The translations under genes and the position numbers were made by a program. Below the pieces are notes generated by a model that did no database searches, was not told the origin of the DNA, and saw only the letters and a program-made list of their open reading frames with translations. Below, piece by piece: positions 24,674-36,186 of a stretch of DNA of 64,000 nucleotides. Source of the stretch: Carex sylvatica (lineage: Eukaryota > Streptophyta > Magnoliopsida > Poales > Cyperaceae); NCBI GenBank assembly GCA_964058845.1, contig CAXKVR010000221.1, positions 62,001-126,000 on the forward strand, read 5' to 3'. Positions within the stretch are counted from its first letter, which is position 1. Each line of letters starts with the position of its first letter.

Positions 24674-25366
24674 ACTATGACCAAATTATATTTATATTTG
24701 TCAATTGTAAAGACATTCATCATTATTTGTCCCTTCAAATTTAATAAATATTTATGGACCGTTCATTTTCACGTGAACGATTGACGGTCGATCTGCAATG
24801 AAATTATTCCAAATTTATTTTGAAATGATCAAGGGAAAATATTGAGCACAGCCAACATAAAAGTTCTGAAAATTCGTTCTGTCTGGGCTTTCATCCAACG
24901 CGAAGTGTTTATAGCCCTTCGATGTTTTAATATTCCGTCAACTCGATGGTACATAAACTCTTGCTTTGTGAGTTAGTGAAGACACACGGGAATACATCGC
25001 CCGCTGCTTGATCGGAACCGTTGAAACTAAAGATCACTGCATTTATTCTCTTGCAGTATATTTTGACGAGATTTTATTTTTATTTACCTATCCATCGAGT
25101 TGACGGAATATTAAAACATCGAAGGGCTATAAACACTTCGCGTTGGATGAAAGCCCAGACAGAACGAATTTTCAGAACTTTTATGTTGGCTGTGCTCAAT
25201 ATTTTCCCTTGATCATTTCAAAATAAATTTGGAATAATTTCATTGCAGATCGACCGTCAATCGTTCACGTGAAAATAAACGGTCCATAAATATTTATTAA
25301 ATTTGAAGGGAAAAATAATGATGAATGTCTTTAAAATTAACAAATATAAATATAATTTGGCCATAG
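24674..25366. repeat. Long, nearly perfect inverted repeat (hairpin) inside CACTA-D
   Basis: The left arm (24674-24949, about 276 bp) and right arm (25092-25366) are reverse complements with only about five differences seen by eye. They flank a 142-bp loop (24950-25091). Shared blocks include tttcatccaacgcgaagtgt and aatattccgtcaactcgatg. No target duplication was fixed. A transcript would fold into a very long double-stranded stem of the kind that feeds Dicer-like enzymes. The open frame over the loop and right arm shows no domain. Confidence 0.9.
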
Positions 25367-27430
25367 CAATTTAAAAAAAAATATTTGAACTTTTTTTTTA
25401 TATTAGTTGCTTTACCAGCATTACCTAACCTAATTTGTATATATTAAATTTCAAGCTGTCCAATAGATAATGAATGGTCCTGATGTATTCATTTAAGAGG
25501 TTGTGGGTAGAGAGTCCAAATTCTCTGAGATAATATAATATTTATGTTTAGATCTGATCCTTGGTGATGTAAATACTCCTTTAATATATGTGCGATACAA
25601 TGATCAGACGGTCGCGATCTAAAAACAAATATTACGTTACCTGAGTATACAATTCTATTTTACTTGTGATGATAATTCTCCCCAGCATATGCGATACAAA
25701 ACCATCCCAATTTTTGCCTCTGGGTTTGGCGAGACGCGAGAGCTCTCATCTCCTCTCTGTAAATACGATACAAACCTACTGATCAACAAATTTTTCATTT
25801 CCCTCCATAAATTTCACTAACTATTCCTCTCCCGCTCTCTCTCTCGATCTACAAACTTATTATTTTTTTTGTCATCTCCCGCTCTCCCTTTTCCTCACTA
25901 AATGGTGCTGCCTCCTTCGCCTAGGGTTTAACCCCCCTTCTCCTCTCAGCCGCAACCACGTTCTCAACTCTGTCTCTGCTCGGCACTCAGCCTTTCTCAG
26001 ATCGGCAACCGGTAACTTGTTTTGTTTTAATTTATAGACACTAGTATTGTTCTTTCTCATTTACTGATTCAACCCTACACCAGCTACAACTAGTAACTTA
26101 TCACAAAATCAAGGCTTTACTAGAATCTTTAGAAAGAAATTGTTATCGGTTCTACCAATTTGAACCGTCAAATTCAATTCTTCATTAACTCTATTGAACT
26201 TGTTTCTAATTTTTTATTAAAAAATCTAGTGCTTCTTTTAGCACCTTCATTCCAATCAAAAGTAGCATCACACAATCATGTATAGTTGTACAATGTTTCT
26301 GCTGGAGTGCCATAAATTTGGATTTAATAATTGGCAATTATTTATGCTCAGAATAGGTCATGTAATCTCAGTGTCGGAGCAGCATATACCCCAATTTATG
26401 GCAAATTGAACTAGTTTGCTGGTTCTAAGCAAACTGAACTAGTTTGCTGGTTCGATTTTATGAGAAGGGACTAGATGAGGGGTATTTTCGTCCAGAATAA
26501 TAAAGTATCATGATTATTTGTGGGTTATTTTCATTGGCTTCGCTAGGTGGTCAAGCAATAGATTTGTAATCTAGTGTGTTCAACTCTTTCTATATTTTCT
26601 CTTAATCAAGAGTTGGTTCAAAGTAAGCAGGTAATTTTATGTTTTGGGGGAGGGGCTGGATGGTCAATTTTTATTTGGGTTAACAAGTTTGGATAGGTTG
26701 ATGTTTAGCACTATGGTGATCTTGAATGTTTGCAAATGATGAAAGTATCATGGTATTTTTGCAAATGTAGACAATTATTTTTTACTTGAAGATGGCAGTA
26801 CTTGAATACTTTGTCGCTTGAATATGTTCTATGCAATTACTTATACCAAATAAATTCTTCACATTGTTTTAGTTTCAAAGAACCAAGACTTAGGGGCGTC
26901 CTTGTTGAACCAGTACTGGTACACTTTACACTTGTAATGATGATCTTGCACGAGGTTAAACACCATTTGTTTTCTTGATTGGTTTTGAGCCTACTGGTAC
27001 AATAGGAAGTCTGGATGGGTCGATTAAGAAAATATAGACCATGAACAATGAATCGTGCTGTCCTTCTTGATGTACAGTTTATATGGTTCCCCTTTGCATT
27101 CAAAATGTAGCTGTCAAGGTGCAATTTCTTCAAAATACATGACTAGCATAGGTTTGGGCTGATTGAGGTTTTATGAATTGGCCTTTTGCTAACAATGGTT
27201 CTTGCCTGAAAAAGTTGTTCATTTCAAAACTGAAATAAAAATGCTTCTGCCTTCTAGTTGGATGTAAAAATGGTAGCAAAACTATATCTAAAGTATGCTA
27301 ATATATCTACTAGTTCTAATGGTGTGATTATTAAGAGCTCGTATACTACGTGCCACGAGAATAGCAGCTCGGCTGGGTTTCAGCTTCTCAAGAGAGACAG
27401 CATGCTTCTGTCTTCACATTTTTTCTGTAA
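25367..27430. other. CACTA-D interior with a 5'-gene-like region
   Basis: From about 25740 to 26040 the plus strand is C+T rich (tcccgctctctctctcgatc) with an aggtagggttt-like telobox (cctagggtttaacc at 25920), as in plant 5' leaders. The ATG at 25902 opens only a short frame that stops at the telobox. A degenerate tRNA-like segment lies at 26535-26592. Otherwise intron-like. Confidence 0.35.
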
Positions 27431-27434
27431 TGTT

Positions 27435-27540
27435 GTAGTTGGAATTAGTGGTGCGGCCATGTTTGAGTTGGTTCGTGTCAGATATGACAACCTAATCAGT
27501 GAGATCATTTGACTCGAAGGAGACTATGCCATAATCCAAG
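27435..27540 (+). pseudogene. Fragment of V-type ATPase catalytic subunit A
   Basis: The plus strand reads GAAMFELVRVRYDNLISEII, then a TGA stop at 27510-27512, then LEGDYAIIQ. This matches the N-terminal beta-barrel of V-ATPase subunit A (usual form [25 protein letters not shown]). The stop replaces the conserved Arg before LEGD, consistent with CGA to TGA. The Walker A region and the rest of the roughly 620-residue protein are absent. It lies inside CACTA-D, so it is best read as a captured and decayed exon. Confidence 0.75.
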
Positions 27541-29170
27541 GCACAATTTTTATTCCCTTATTTCTTAACTTTGTTCAATTTATAAAGGGTAGTTTGAATT
27601 GTGTAGGATTTTAGTATGTGCCTTATTCTATTCTTTTTCAAAGCTAGTGTTTTTCGAATATACAGAAATAAGATTTACCACCTGTTAAAAAATATAATAG
27701 GTGAATACAAGGTTAAAAATAAATAGCTATATGTAATACATGACGGCTGCCAACTAAAAAATGTTACCTCAAACCTCTCAAATTCCAAGCTAATGTTTTT
27801 AATCTCTCTCATGATTTACATTTGATCATTTATGTCTTTGATTTAGCTTGGTGGCCCCTTATCTTTGCCTTGGAGATTGTATATGCTAAGATGCCAGGTA
27901 AAATATAAGAAACCTAGAGTTAAACGATTGCTTTTGTTATTGTTATTGTTTACAGATAGTGAAATTTCTTGAGCAAAAGAGTCAGAATGAGCTTCGTGTA
28001 GAGCATGTTAGTTTTATTGAACTTATAATTGGTATTCGTTTGTAAGGAACAAATGTAAGTTGGTAATCGTTATGCATAGGGCTTGTAGCGTAATACTAGG
28101 ATTTGCATTGTGTTCAGATGTCTCTATAGAAACGGGATATCATATTTATCTGTTGTGCACATACTCAAGGGGTTTCTGGGGAATGCTACTGACAAATCTG
28201 GGTACGGGTCGGGTGAGGGCAAATGCTAAAACCATGGTCGAGTTGTGGTGCGGAGGGGACACACGAGCAAGTCAAGGTAATCATGGAACACGATTTGGGC
28301 AACCGGTACATGGGCTTAATGTTGCGAGATTGCTTCACTGGTGATTGTAAATTAGTGGTACAATTGGTACATGAAACATCATCCACCATAACACACTGGA
28401 ACAATAATCTTAGTATGAGTTTTACTGGAGCCTATTCCTTTCTCCTGGCTATTTTGTTCACTTTGTAAAATAGCTAATTATGAGGGTTTAAATGTAATTT
28501 TATGTTATAATATGCGCGTTGTATAAGATTTTTCATTTTAATACAAAATGTTGGTCGGAGTTTATCATTGACCTTAAAATAAAATAAAAATGTTATTTTT
28601 TTTTAATTGAAGATGTGCAAGTTTCTTTAATGAAAATGCAATGTTGGTTTAGGGAACCACACAGATATAGTGGTTGTTAAATATCAAATATATTTTTGGT
28701 TCGGTTTTAATTGGTTTATAAATTTAATTCGGTCGGTTCGGTTTTATTTTTGAAAAATGAACAAAACTTTGATTTGCCTATTTTATTTCGGTTTGAACCA
28801 AACCGAACCGATGAACACCCCTACATGTTTATTGAGGAGTGTACTTTTTTGTGATCAAAGACATTTGTAATTATATTTTGGATTTTTATTAGTGTCTTTT
28901 ACATTAATCAGTGCTAATTAATTGCTTGAATCAATTTTGAATTTTAATTAGTTGTTATAAAGTGTTGCGAGGAGTTTGAACAATATTAAGTTTTTGAATT
29001 ATTTGTGTTTCTCATTTAAGATTCTACAATTTAGATTTTCGAATTATTTGTGTATCTCATTTATTTTTTGAGTAAGATGTGAACAAATTAATATATTGCT
29101 GTAATGTTTGTAATGTTTATTATTGTGATTTACAATAATATTTTCAATTTGAAGGGAGAGATCAAATATA
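27541..29170. other. CACTA-D interior, right part
   Basis: Open frames at 28060-28468 show no recognised domain. A hAT-like end (gaaccgatgaacacccctac) lies at about 28804-28825, suggesting a small nested element rich in ggttcggtt. From 28900 the sequence matches the interior of the truncated element at 18006 (inverted). Confidence 0.4.
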
Positions 29171-29189
29171 TACAAAAAATGCACTGTCC

Positions 29190-29749
29190 AGAAATTCAAT
29201 ATTTGTTGCATGGGTAGTTCCATGCAACAAATAGTTCTAAAATTCATCAAAACTTGTTGCATGAGTAACCCATGCAACAAATAGTTCTCAAAAATTATCA
29301 AAACTTGTTGCATGGGTAATTCATGAAACAAATAGTTCTCAACTTATCCTCCAAACTTGTTGCATGGGTTATCCATGCAACTATTTAGTCTAGATTCTGG
29401 AGACTTGTTGCATGGGTAAGCCCATGCAACAAATAGTTCTCAAATATTTGTTGCATGGGTTATCCATGCAACTGTTTAGTCTTAATTCATAAGACTTGTT
29501 GCATGGACATTCATTAGAATATACTTTCTATCCTTGCTGGCGGGTCACGGGTCATCAAATATTTGTTGCATGGATAAATAAGAGGCAGTTGCATGGATAA
29601 CCATCCAACTTGTTGCATGAGTAATTGTTGCATGGGACTACCCATGCAACAAGTTTAACTGTGTCAGAACTGCCAATATTTGTTGCAACGACACTACTTA
29701 TCCATGCAACAAATGTTTTTCCATGCAAAAAACCCAGATTCTAGTAGTG
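29190..29749. repeat. Sub-terminal repeat array of CACTA-D (right)
   Basis: About ten palindromic copies on the theme cttgttgcatgggtaaccca and tgcaacaaatagttctc. They are similar to the array at 18006-18410 and less so to that at 20030. Confidence 0.85.
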
Positions 29750-29752
29750 TTT

Positions 29753-31560
29753 GGAGGAGAAAATCAATAATATGTTTTCATACAAATTAATTTTTAAATT
29801 TCTAAAAATAAAAAATAGAAAGTAGTGCATGCATGAAAGCATCTGGTAATGTTACAGATTGTGATAAATAGAATTTTCTTTTTCTACAGAACAGAAAAGA
29901 AAATAAATTAATGTGAAGATGTTGTATATATCATGTGTAGTGCATTTGGGATTCAGCGATTGATGATGCTCTTTATGTCCCGTTTATTGAGGTTTCAGAA
30001 TTGAGGTGGTGTTTGGTTAAAATCTAAAATTATTATTGGTTTATTTCAATTTAGACTGACTTAAGTTATTTATATTTAATTGAGGTCTAAAGTAATTAAA
30101 TCATGACTTAAGCTCTTTTTTTTTTTGTGGGGAATTGTGATCTAATCCATAACTTAAATATAACTATTTCAACTTTATTTTTAATGAGTTTCATATGGCT
30201 CAATTTTTTATGCTCTATCATATCTCTATTTTAGAATTTTTGTTATTAACAAGTTAAAATATTAAAATATTTGAAATACGCTAACAATAAAGACATTTGA
30301 ACCCTCCATTTTTTTTAAAATTCTTTTGAAACTGAACCTAACCTCTACATAGAGACATATTGTTATTAATGCGGACTTGTAGCATTTCACATAGAGATAA
30401 TTTACTTAATGTATCTAGCTAACTTCATAATATATTTTATATAATGCACATATACATTTGCATCTATCTTCCAGAAAGACAAGTGCAACGAAAATCAATA
30501 AAAACTGACAATTAACATTATGATATACAAAAATAAAATGGTTACATGAGTATCATCAATAACGTGAGTTTCCAAATATGAAATGCTAGCTAGTACTTTA
30601 ATTTACATTTTTTTTAAATCAATTAGTTTAGCAGCGAAAATAAAAATGATAAAACAAAGTTATATAATTTAGTCACATAAAGGCTAAACTACCTCAATTG
30701 GTGGCTTAAATTTTAGACTTAAGCCACGTTAGTCCGGTCTAATTAATTTAATTGTGTTTCACATATTAACTAAGGTCTAAGTATTAGATTATGTTGCTTG
30801 ACAAATGAGAAATAAATCAAATAGTTGACATGGAGATCTTTTTAAAATAATTTTGTATATAGGTTGTAAACTATAGCTTATCTAAAACAAATATAAAATG
30901 TATATATACATACATTCATACACTCATACACTCCTCATGAAGTCTCTCAAATGTTAAGATAATACAATGGATTTATTTTACACAGAATATTTTGTCAACG
31001 TGTGTTAGTAGTTGAAGGCAATTATTAGTTCATTAAAATAAAATACAACAATAAATTCAAAATACACTTCTTCCTACGCCTTGTGTTATATGCATGCGTC
31101 TGGATCTCTATTCCTTAATTTTGTGTTGACAATTTCACAAAAATTGTGTATGACTTTACAGCCTTCTTTTATTTATTTATTTTTAGAAAAGATCATGGCA
31201 TTCATTTTATGGTATATTTAATTATTTTTTAACCTTGGTTATTTTAAAAGTTTACATGAAAAACACTAGAAATTCTCCCTTTAATGCTTTTACCGTTATT
31301 AAAATTGTTGAAATCAAAAGGTTGAAACTGTAAATTTATCAATTTATAATTTAAATAGAGTGGATAACAAATGACCAACTTTATAATTTAAATAGAATAT
31401 TTTGTCAACGTGTGTTAGTAGTTGAAGGCAATCATTAGTTCATTCAAATAAAATACAACAGTAAATTCAAGATACAATTCTTCCTACGCCATGTGTTATA
31501 TGCGTCTGGATCTCTTTTCCTTTGTGCTGACGATTTCACAAAAATTGTGTATGATCTATT
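29753..31560. repeat. Duplicated local DNA (copies 2 and 3)
   Basis: The segments 29935-29995, 30830-31215, 31250-31400 and 31386-31560 are diverged copies of pieces of 17530-18005 and 19815-19980, in a different order. The block around aatattttgtcaacgtgtgt occurs twice here (30990 and 31400). No gene is seen. Confidence 0.7.
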
Positions 31561-31950
31561 TAACTTATAATTTTTTTGGTTATTGTGACGAGTTCATGCT
31601 TAATTAAGGCGATACGATAATTTTCAATCACCAAAAAAAAAAAAAAAAAAAAATGATGCTACCAACTTATTTTTGCATTTTCTTTCTCCACTTATTTTGA
31701 ATAATTTTAAAAATGATGCTACCAATTTAATTTATTTATCTCTCAATATAATGAATAAAAAATTGGTTCCTAAATGGACCTGTATTTTTGACAAATTTAT
31801 ACGCGAATGGATTATTGGAATGAATCCGTATTTGAGTTTAAAGAGGCTTAGTTACTAATAGTGGGCTTTACTTTCTTTGATAGGTAGAGAAGCCCAACAT
31901 TTCCCAAATTCTCTAATTAAGTTGCATATCAACCACTCCAGAGACTCTTC
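31561..31950. other. Intergenic, no gene seen
   Basis: A run of about 22 A lies near 31632. An open frame at 31673-31858 has no recognised domain. Confidence 0.45.
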
Positions 31951-32440
31951 CACCTTGTTTGGATGGAGAGTAGAGGACGGGAGGGAATGGAAAGGAACAA
32001 AAAAAATTCATTGAATCGTGTTTGATTGATATAATTATGTCGGAAGTGAAGAGTACAGGAAGTGAAAGGCTTAATCTTGTATAACTATAATAAATAGAAT
32101 CGTTTTTTCTCTCAAATTGGAGTGTAACGGATGGAAAGAAATTTTGTTACAAATATTTTTAGAAAAAATCATACAAATACCTAACCCTATATTTTACATA
32201 TATAATTATCATAAAAGATTTTTTTCTCAAACCTACGACAGTCATCAATCTTCTCATTAACCTCCTAAATTTTAATCAACCAAACAAGAAATAAGACTGA
32301 AATTAAAGTTAAATTTATTTTCTCTCAGTAATCGTCCAAACACAAAAAGTTAAATATGTTAATCTTTCTTTCTATTCCATTCTATTCTCTTCTATTCATT
32401 ACCTCTCATTCCTTCCTCTACTCTCCATCCAAACAAGGTG
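31951..32440. mobile_element. Inverted-repeat element with 3-bp duplication
   Basis: The left end CACCTTGTTTGGATGGAGAG and right end ctctccatccaaacaaggtg match for about 30 bp. Flanking TTC occurs at 31948-31950 and 32441-32443. The length is 490 bp and the interior is noncoding. A 3-bp duplication and a TTGTTTGG end suggest a PIF/Harbinger relative, but TTC is not the usual TTA/TAA. Confidence 0.75.
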
Positions 32441-32443
32441 TTC

Positions 32444-33661
32444 ATGTAAACTTAGCTAATAATTACTTAATTTCTAATTTGGAGTAAATCTTTTATATTG
32501 GAAAGGTAGCCGTTGTAATAAAATCGAATCATTTATAATAATTTAATTTCTAATTTAAAACAATTGTCGTTTATGACAAATTAGCAATAAACAAGGAACA
32601 ACAAGTGACTTTTGAAAAATATATATATATATTTTCTGCTTGAGTAAAATAGGTATAAAAATGGATTGAATGATAAAGACATGATAGAGATACAAATATT
32701 TTATCACATCTAATAGTTTTATTTTAAAATTTAGGTTTTAAACTTTAAGTTAATAATGTTTAAAAAATAAAAATATAATAAAGATATAAAATAAAGACAT
32801 TTGAACTCTTATGTATTAAACTTTAAGGTGTATTTGAATTGCACTAAAATAGCGCTAACCCAGAAATTACTCCGCTATTCTTAAAATTGTGTGATCCAAA
32901 CGTAACACAGAAAATAAGAATAGCTCAGGAACTGTGGTATTCTGCTATTCCAACGAAAAGGTGGGTTAGCAAATTTCTCGTATAGCTGGGTTAGTGATAT
33001 TAATAAACTAGGAACTTACCCATATTATTTTATTCATTATCAACCGTTCTCTTTCACAGAGGCAATAAGTTCCAATAGGGAGAAAACTCACCGGCGCTAT
33101 ATCTCATATCTCTGGCACTGTGCAGCGATATTGTCGAAATTAATTGCAATTTGTCTTCTCGGTGTAACAAGGAGCAAATAGAGATCTCAATACTCAACCC
33201 GTTAGGGTTTTCTTTTTGCCTGTGTGCATGGGTTAGAGGAACGGCGAGGAGGTGAGGTTTCGAAGCAGCACCACGACCTTGGTACCTGAAGTCCTCCCTA
33301 ATTGTGAGTTGGAAGCAATTTCTGGTAAAATGCCTATGCCCTTTTTGTTTCCTTTACATCGGTGTTGCTTGAATCTGATTTTGTTTGTGGCAATTTCTAG
33401 TAAAATGCCTATACCCTTAAATGTGATTGATTTGCTAATGCAGAAGATTATTTTAATAAATCTGTTCTTATTTAGGTACCTAAGTTGTGTGTGCGCATAT
33501 GTTTTGTTAAAAGATGCTTTAATGGATCTTAAAAATGTTCTTCAGTTGGAATGTTGTGATGCCTTTCTTGATCATGCACAGTTTGGTTACCCATGTTTGA
33601 AATGCTACTTGACCTGTAAATTGATTTCTGCCTTTGCAATTGTGATGTTGTGGTAATTGAC
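32444..33661. other. Unassigned region with one moderate open frame
   Basis: At 33252-33656 (plus) an open frame of 134 codons (alternative start) is not recognised. It contains a direct duplication of about 75 bp (caatttctggtaaaatgcct at 33317 and a near copy at 33392), which argues against a conserved protein. The phrase gctaaccc / gggttagc near 32860-32985 is inverted and may mark another small element. Confidence 0.35.
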
Positions 33662-34659
33662 CTTAGTGTTGGGGAATCATAAAAGCTAAACAATTATGCA
33701 TTATCTAGATATCAAACAATTACATCTCATCTAGAAATCAAACACTTATATCCCGGAGAAGAAGAAACAATCTCCACCTTAACATAAGTACCGTCCTATG
33801 CCAAAAAGACTCAAAACATAATCTTTAGTGCATAATACAATACCATGTCATTGGCCATGGAATATCAAAGCCGAAGATGGAGCAGCAAACGTTTCCATGA
33901 GCGCGAGACAAGACTCTTGATGCCTAGATTTTCCTCACGTCTTTTTTTATTGAATCTTATGAATTAGATCTTCCAAAGCAACAAGATCGTCCTTGAGAAA
34001 TCATCTCCAATTTCCTTATGAATCTCTCCTCTCAATACTTTAATGGTGGAAGAGAAAGAAAAAGCTCTCAAAATTATGTATAAAATAACTTCTTTTAAAA
34101 TTCTAAGATGAATTAGTTATCTTGTGCCTTAGGGACCTTTCCTTATATAGCATTACACATCTGTCAGCGCGAGTGCGGATGCACTAGGCCGCACTGGGCT
34201 CCAGTGCGACCGTACTAGGTGAACGTGTCTAAATAACCGCCTTAAACTTCAGCCCCGAATTTGTCTTATTCCTGAGTGCATCCGCATTACGCTCTGACTT
34301 TTTTGCATTGAACTGGAGAGATTTGCCTAAGTGCTGAGTGCGTCCGCACTAAGCATTTGAACTTTAGAAAATTGCCAAGTACCGAGTGCGTCCGCATTAT
34401 GCTCGAACATTTTTCTTGTGTTGTCTGAAGTTCTCAAAATTTGGCTAAGTCCTGAGTGTGTCCGCACTGGCATCTAGTGCGTTCGCACTCAGGGTTCCTG
34501 AAGTAGTTTTCCGTATTTGCAAATCTCAGAATCAGACCATTAATGATTTGATCTTTGCCTAAATTGTTCTACATATTTATGGACCACATCCTATTGAATA
34601 CATAGATTGTCTAAAATCTTAATTTCATATTATATCACTTTAATTACTAGTGGAAAAAC

Positions 34660-35030
34660 AGGAATCAGGATCGGCCTATCTGGATCGGCTATATGAAACA
34701 ACCGATACTAATATCTATCCGGATCAGTTCTCTAAATAAAACTGATCCTAATAGTTAATCAGATTGGGTTTTTTAAACAACTGAACTATTAGGATCAGTT
34801 ATTTATAAAAATCAATCTTGATAATATCATGATCAGTTGCTCTAAACAACTGATCCTGATAGTTTTCAGGATCAATTGTTTAGTGCAACTGATCCTGATA
34901 CTATCAGGATCGGTTTTTAAAAAGAACCGATCCTGATAGTTCAACTATAAGGATCAGTTGTTCTAAACAACTAATCCTAATACTATCAGGATCGGGTTTT
35001 TATAAACAACCGATCCTAATAGTGCATATG
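34660..35030. repeat. Left sub-terminal repeats of CACTA-C
   Basis: About ten inverted pairs such as aggatcggtttttaaaaaga with accgatcctgatag. These are presumed transposase-binding sites. Confidence 0.85.
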
Positions 35031-36186
35031 AAAAGTTAATTCAGTCCGATTTTTGTCAGAATCTCGTTTCTCTTCCTCTATCGCCTCTCTTAATTAGCGC
35101 AGCAGCTATTTCGTCTTACATTAATTCAGCTATCTCAGCTCTCTTTTCTCAGGTACATTTGATCATCTCTTTTCTCAAGTTTGCTATTAGTGGAGCACCA
35201 TTTATTGGCTATATGATTAATTCGGTTCAAACTCTAAACCCTAAATCCTATATATACAAGAAGTGAGTTATGATCCGGCCCGCTCAAAATCTAAACCTTA
35301 TAGCCTTGATTCAGCTCTTTTGTTGATTCCACAAGCTTTTAAGTTTGAATACCTAACATCTTCTCATTTCAAATTTTTCTTTATATTTGGAGATTTGGAT
35401 GCACATGCATATATATATATACATGTGTGTGTGTGTGTGTGCGCGCGCGCGCTAATATATGAGCTATATATGAGTTATTCTTTATATGTGGAGGTTTTCT
35501 TTATAAGTTTGAATACCTCTTCTTATTTCAAGATTTAATTGCACACGCTTTTGAGTTTGTTATATATATGCTATATTAGCATTTTTTTTTATTTCAAGTT
35601 GGAGGATATATAACATGCATGTTATATATGTACATCTCTTAATTAGGTTTCGATCGATGGTTTAATTTTGTATATTGGCTATTATTTAGATATTTAGTGC
35701 AGCGATATATCTTCATCTCACTCGATCCATCATCTAAAAAAAGTTGTAAGTACAACCTAGAACTTATGTTTAATTAGTTTTGTGCATTAATGTGGTTTTT
35801 TTTTTAAGATATGTATTTATATTAGCTAGGTATGTAGCTAGAGTACTGTCTTATGAGCCACAATCGCATTATTAATGCCTTTAGGTCATGATATCTATTC
35901 AAAATTAATTCATTAGGGATTAATTTTGAATAATCCTCATTTTGGGACTGCTCTCTGAATACTTTGTCTCATTTAAGATGTGGCCACATGTTAGTTGTGT
36001 TTTAGTATTTAAGAAAATTTCGGCAGCATTTCCCCTTAGTTCTCCGAATAACATGTGGCCACTACTGAGACAAAGTATTCAGAGAGTGGGATAGGATGGT
36101 AACCCGACCCCATGTAAGCCCTATTGTAAACAGAATTGAGTACCCCAACCTTGTTCTTAATTAATTGTGTTTTATTATAATTGCAG
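35031..36186 (+). promoter_or_regulatory. 5' leader region of the CACTA-C transposase gene
   Basis: Noncoding. A telobox-like aactctaaaccctaaatcc lies at 35230, and a (TG)n(CG)n microsatellite at about 35424-35452. The stretch ends in a splice acceptor attgcag directly before the ATG at 36187, so an intron in the leader is likely. An inverted pair (ctctgaatactttgtctcat at 35952 and its partner near 36067) could form a hairpin. Confidence 0.4.

Larger units (their letters stand above)
20030..29749 (-). mobile_element. Complete nonautonomous CACTA element (CACTA-D) carrying gene fragments
   Basis: The termini are CACTACTAGAATTCTGG at 20030 and the reverse complement of CACTACTAGAATCTGG ending at 29749. 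The terminal repeat runs about 29 bp, including ttttttgcatgga. The flanking target duplication is TTT (20027-20029 and 29750-29752). Both ends have sub-terminal arrays of the palindromic motif ttgcatgggtaacccatgcaa. The end at 29749 matches the 5'-type end at 18006, so the element lies in minus orientation. Length is 9720 bp. I find no TNP2, TNP1 or Ulp1 coding sequence. The interior instead has pieces that look like host exons and a large hairpin. It would need transposase in trans. Confidence 0.85.

Noticed and set aside
29190..29749. Regularly spaced palindromic ttgcatgggtaacccatgcaa units that look like a CRISPR array
   Set aside because: Spacing and unit sequence vary, spacers are not unique, and the array sits at a CACTA terminus. 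These are sub-terminal transposase-site repeats in plant DNA.
33252..33656. 134-codon frame that might be a gene
   Set aside because: It contains a near-direct nucleotide duplication, needs a non-ATG start and matches no family known to me, so it is kept only as a note in the region entry.
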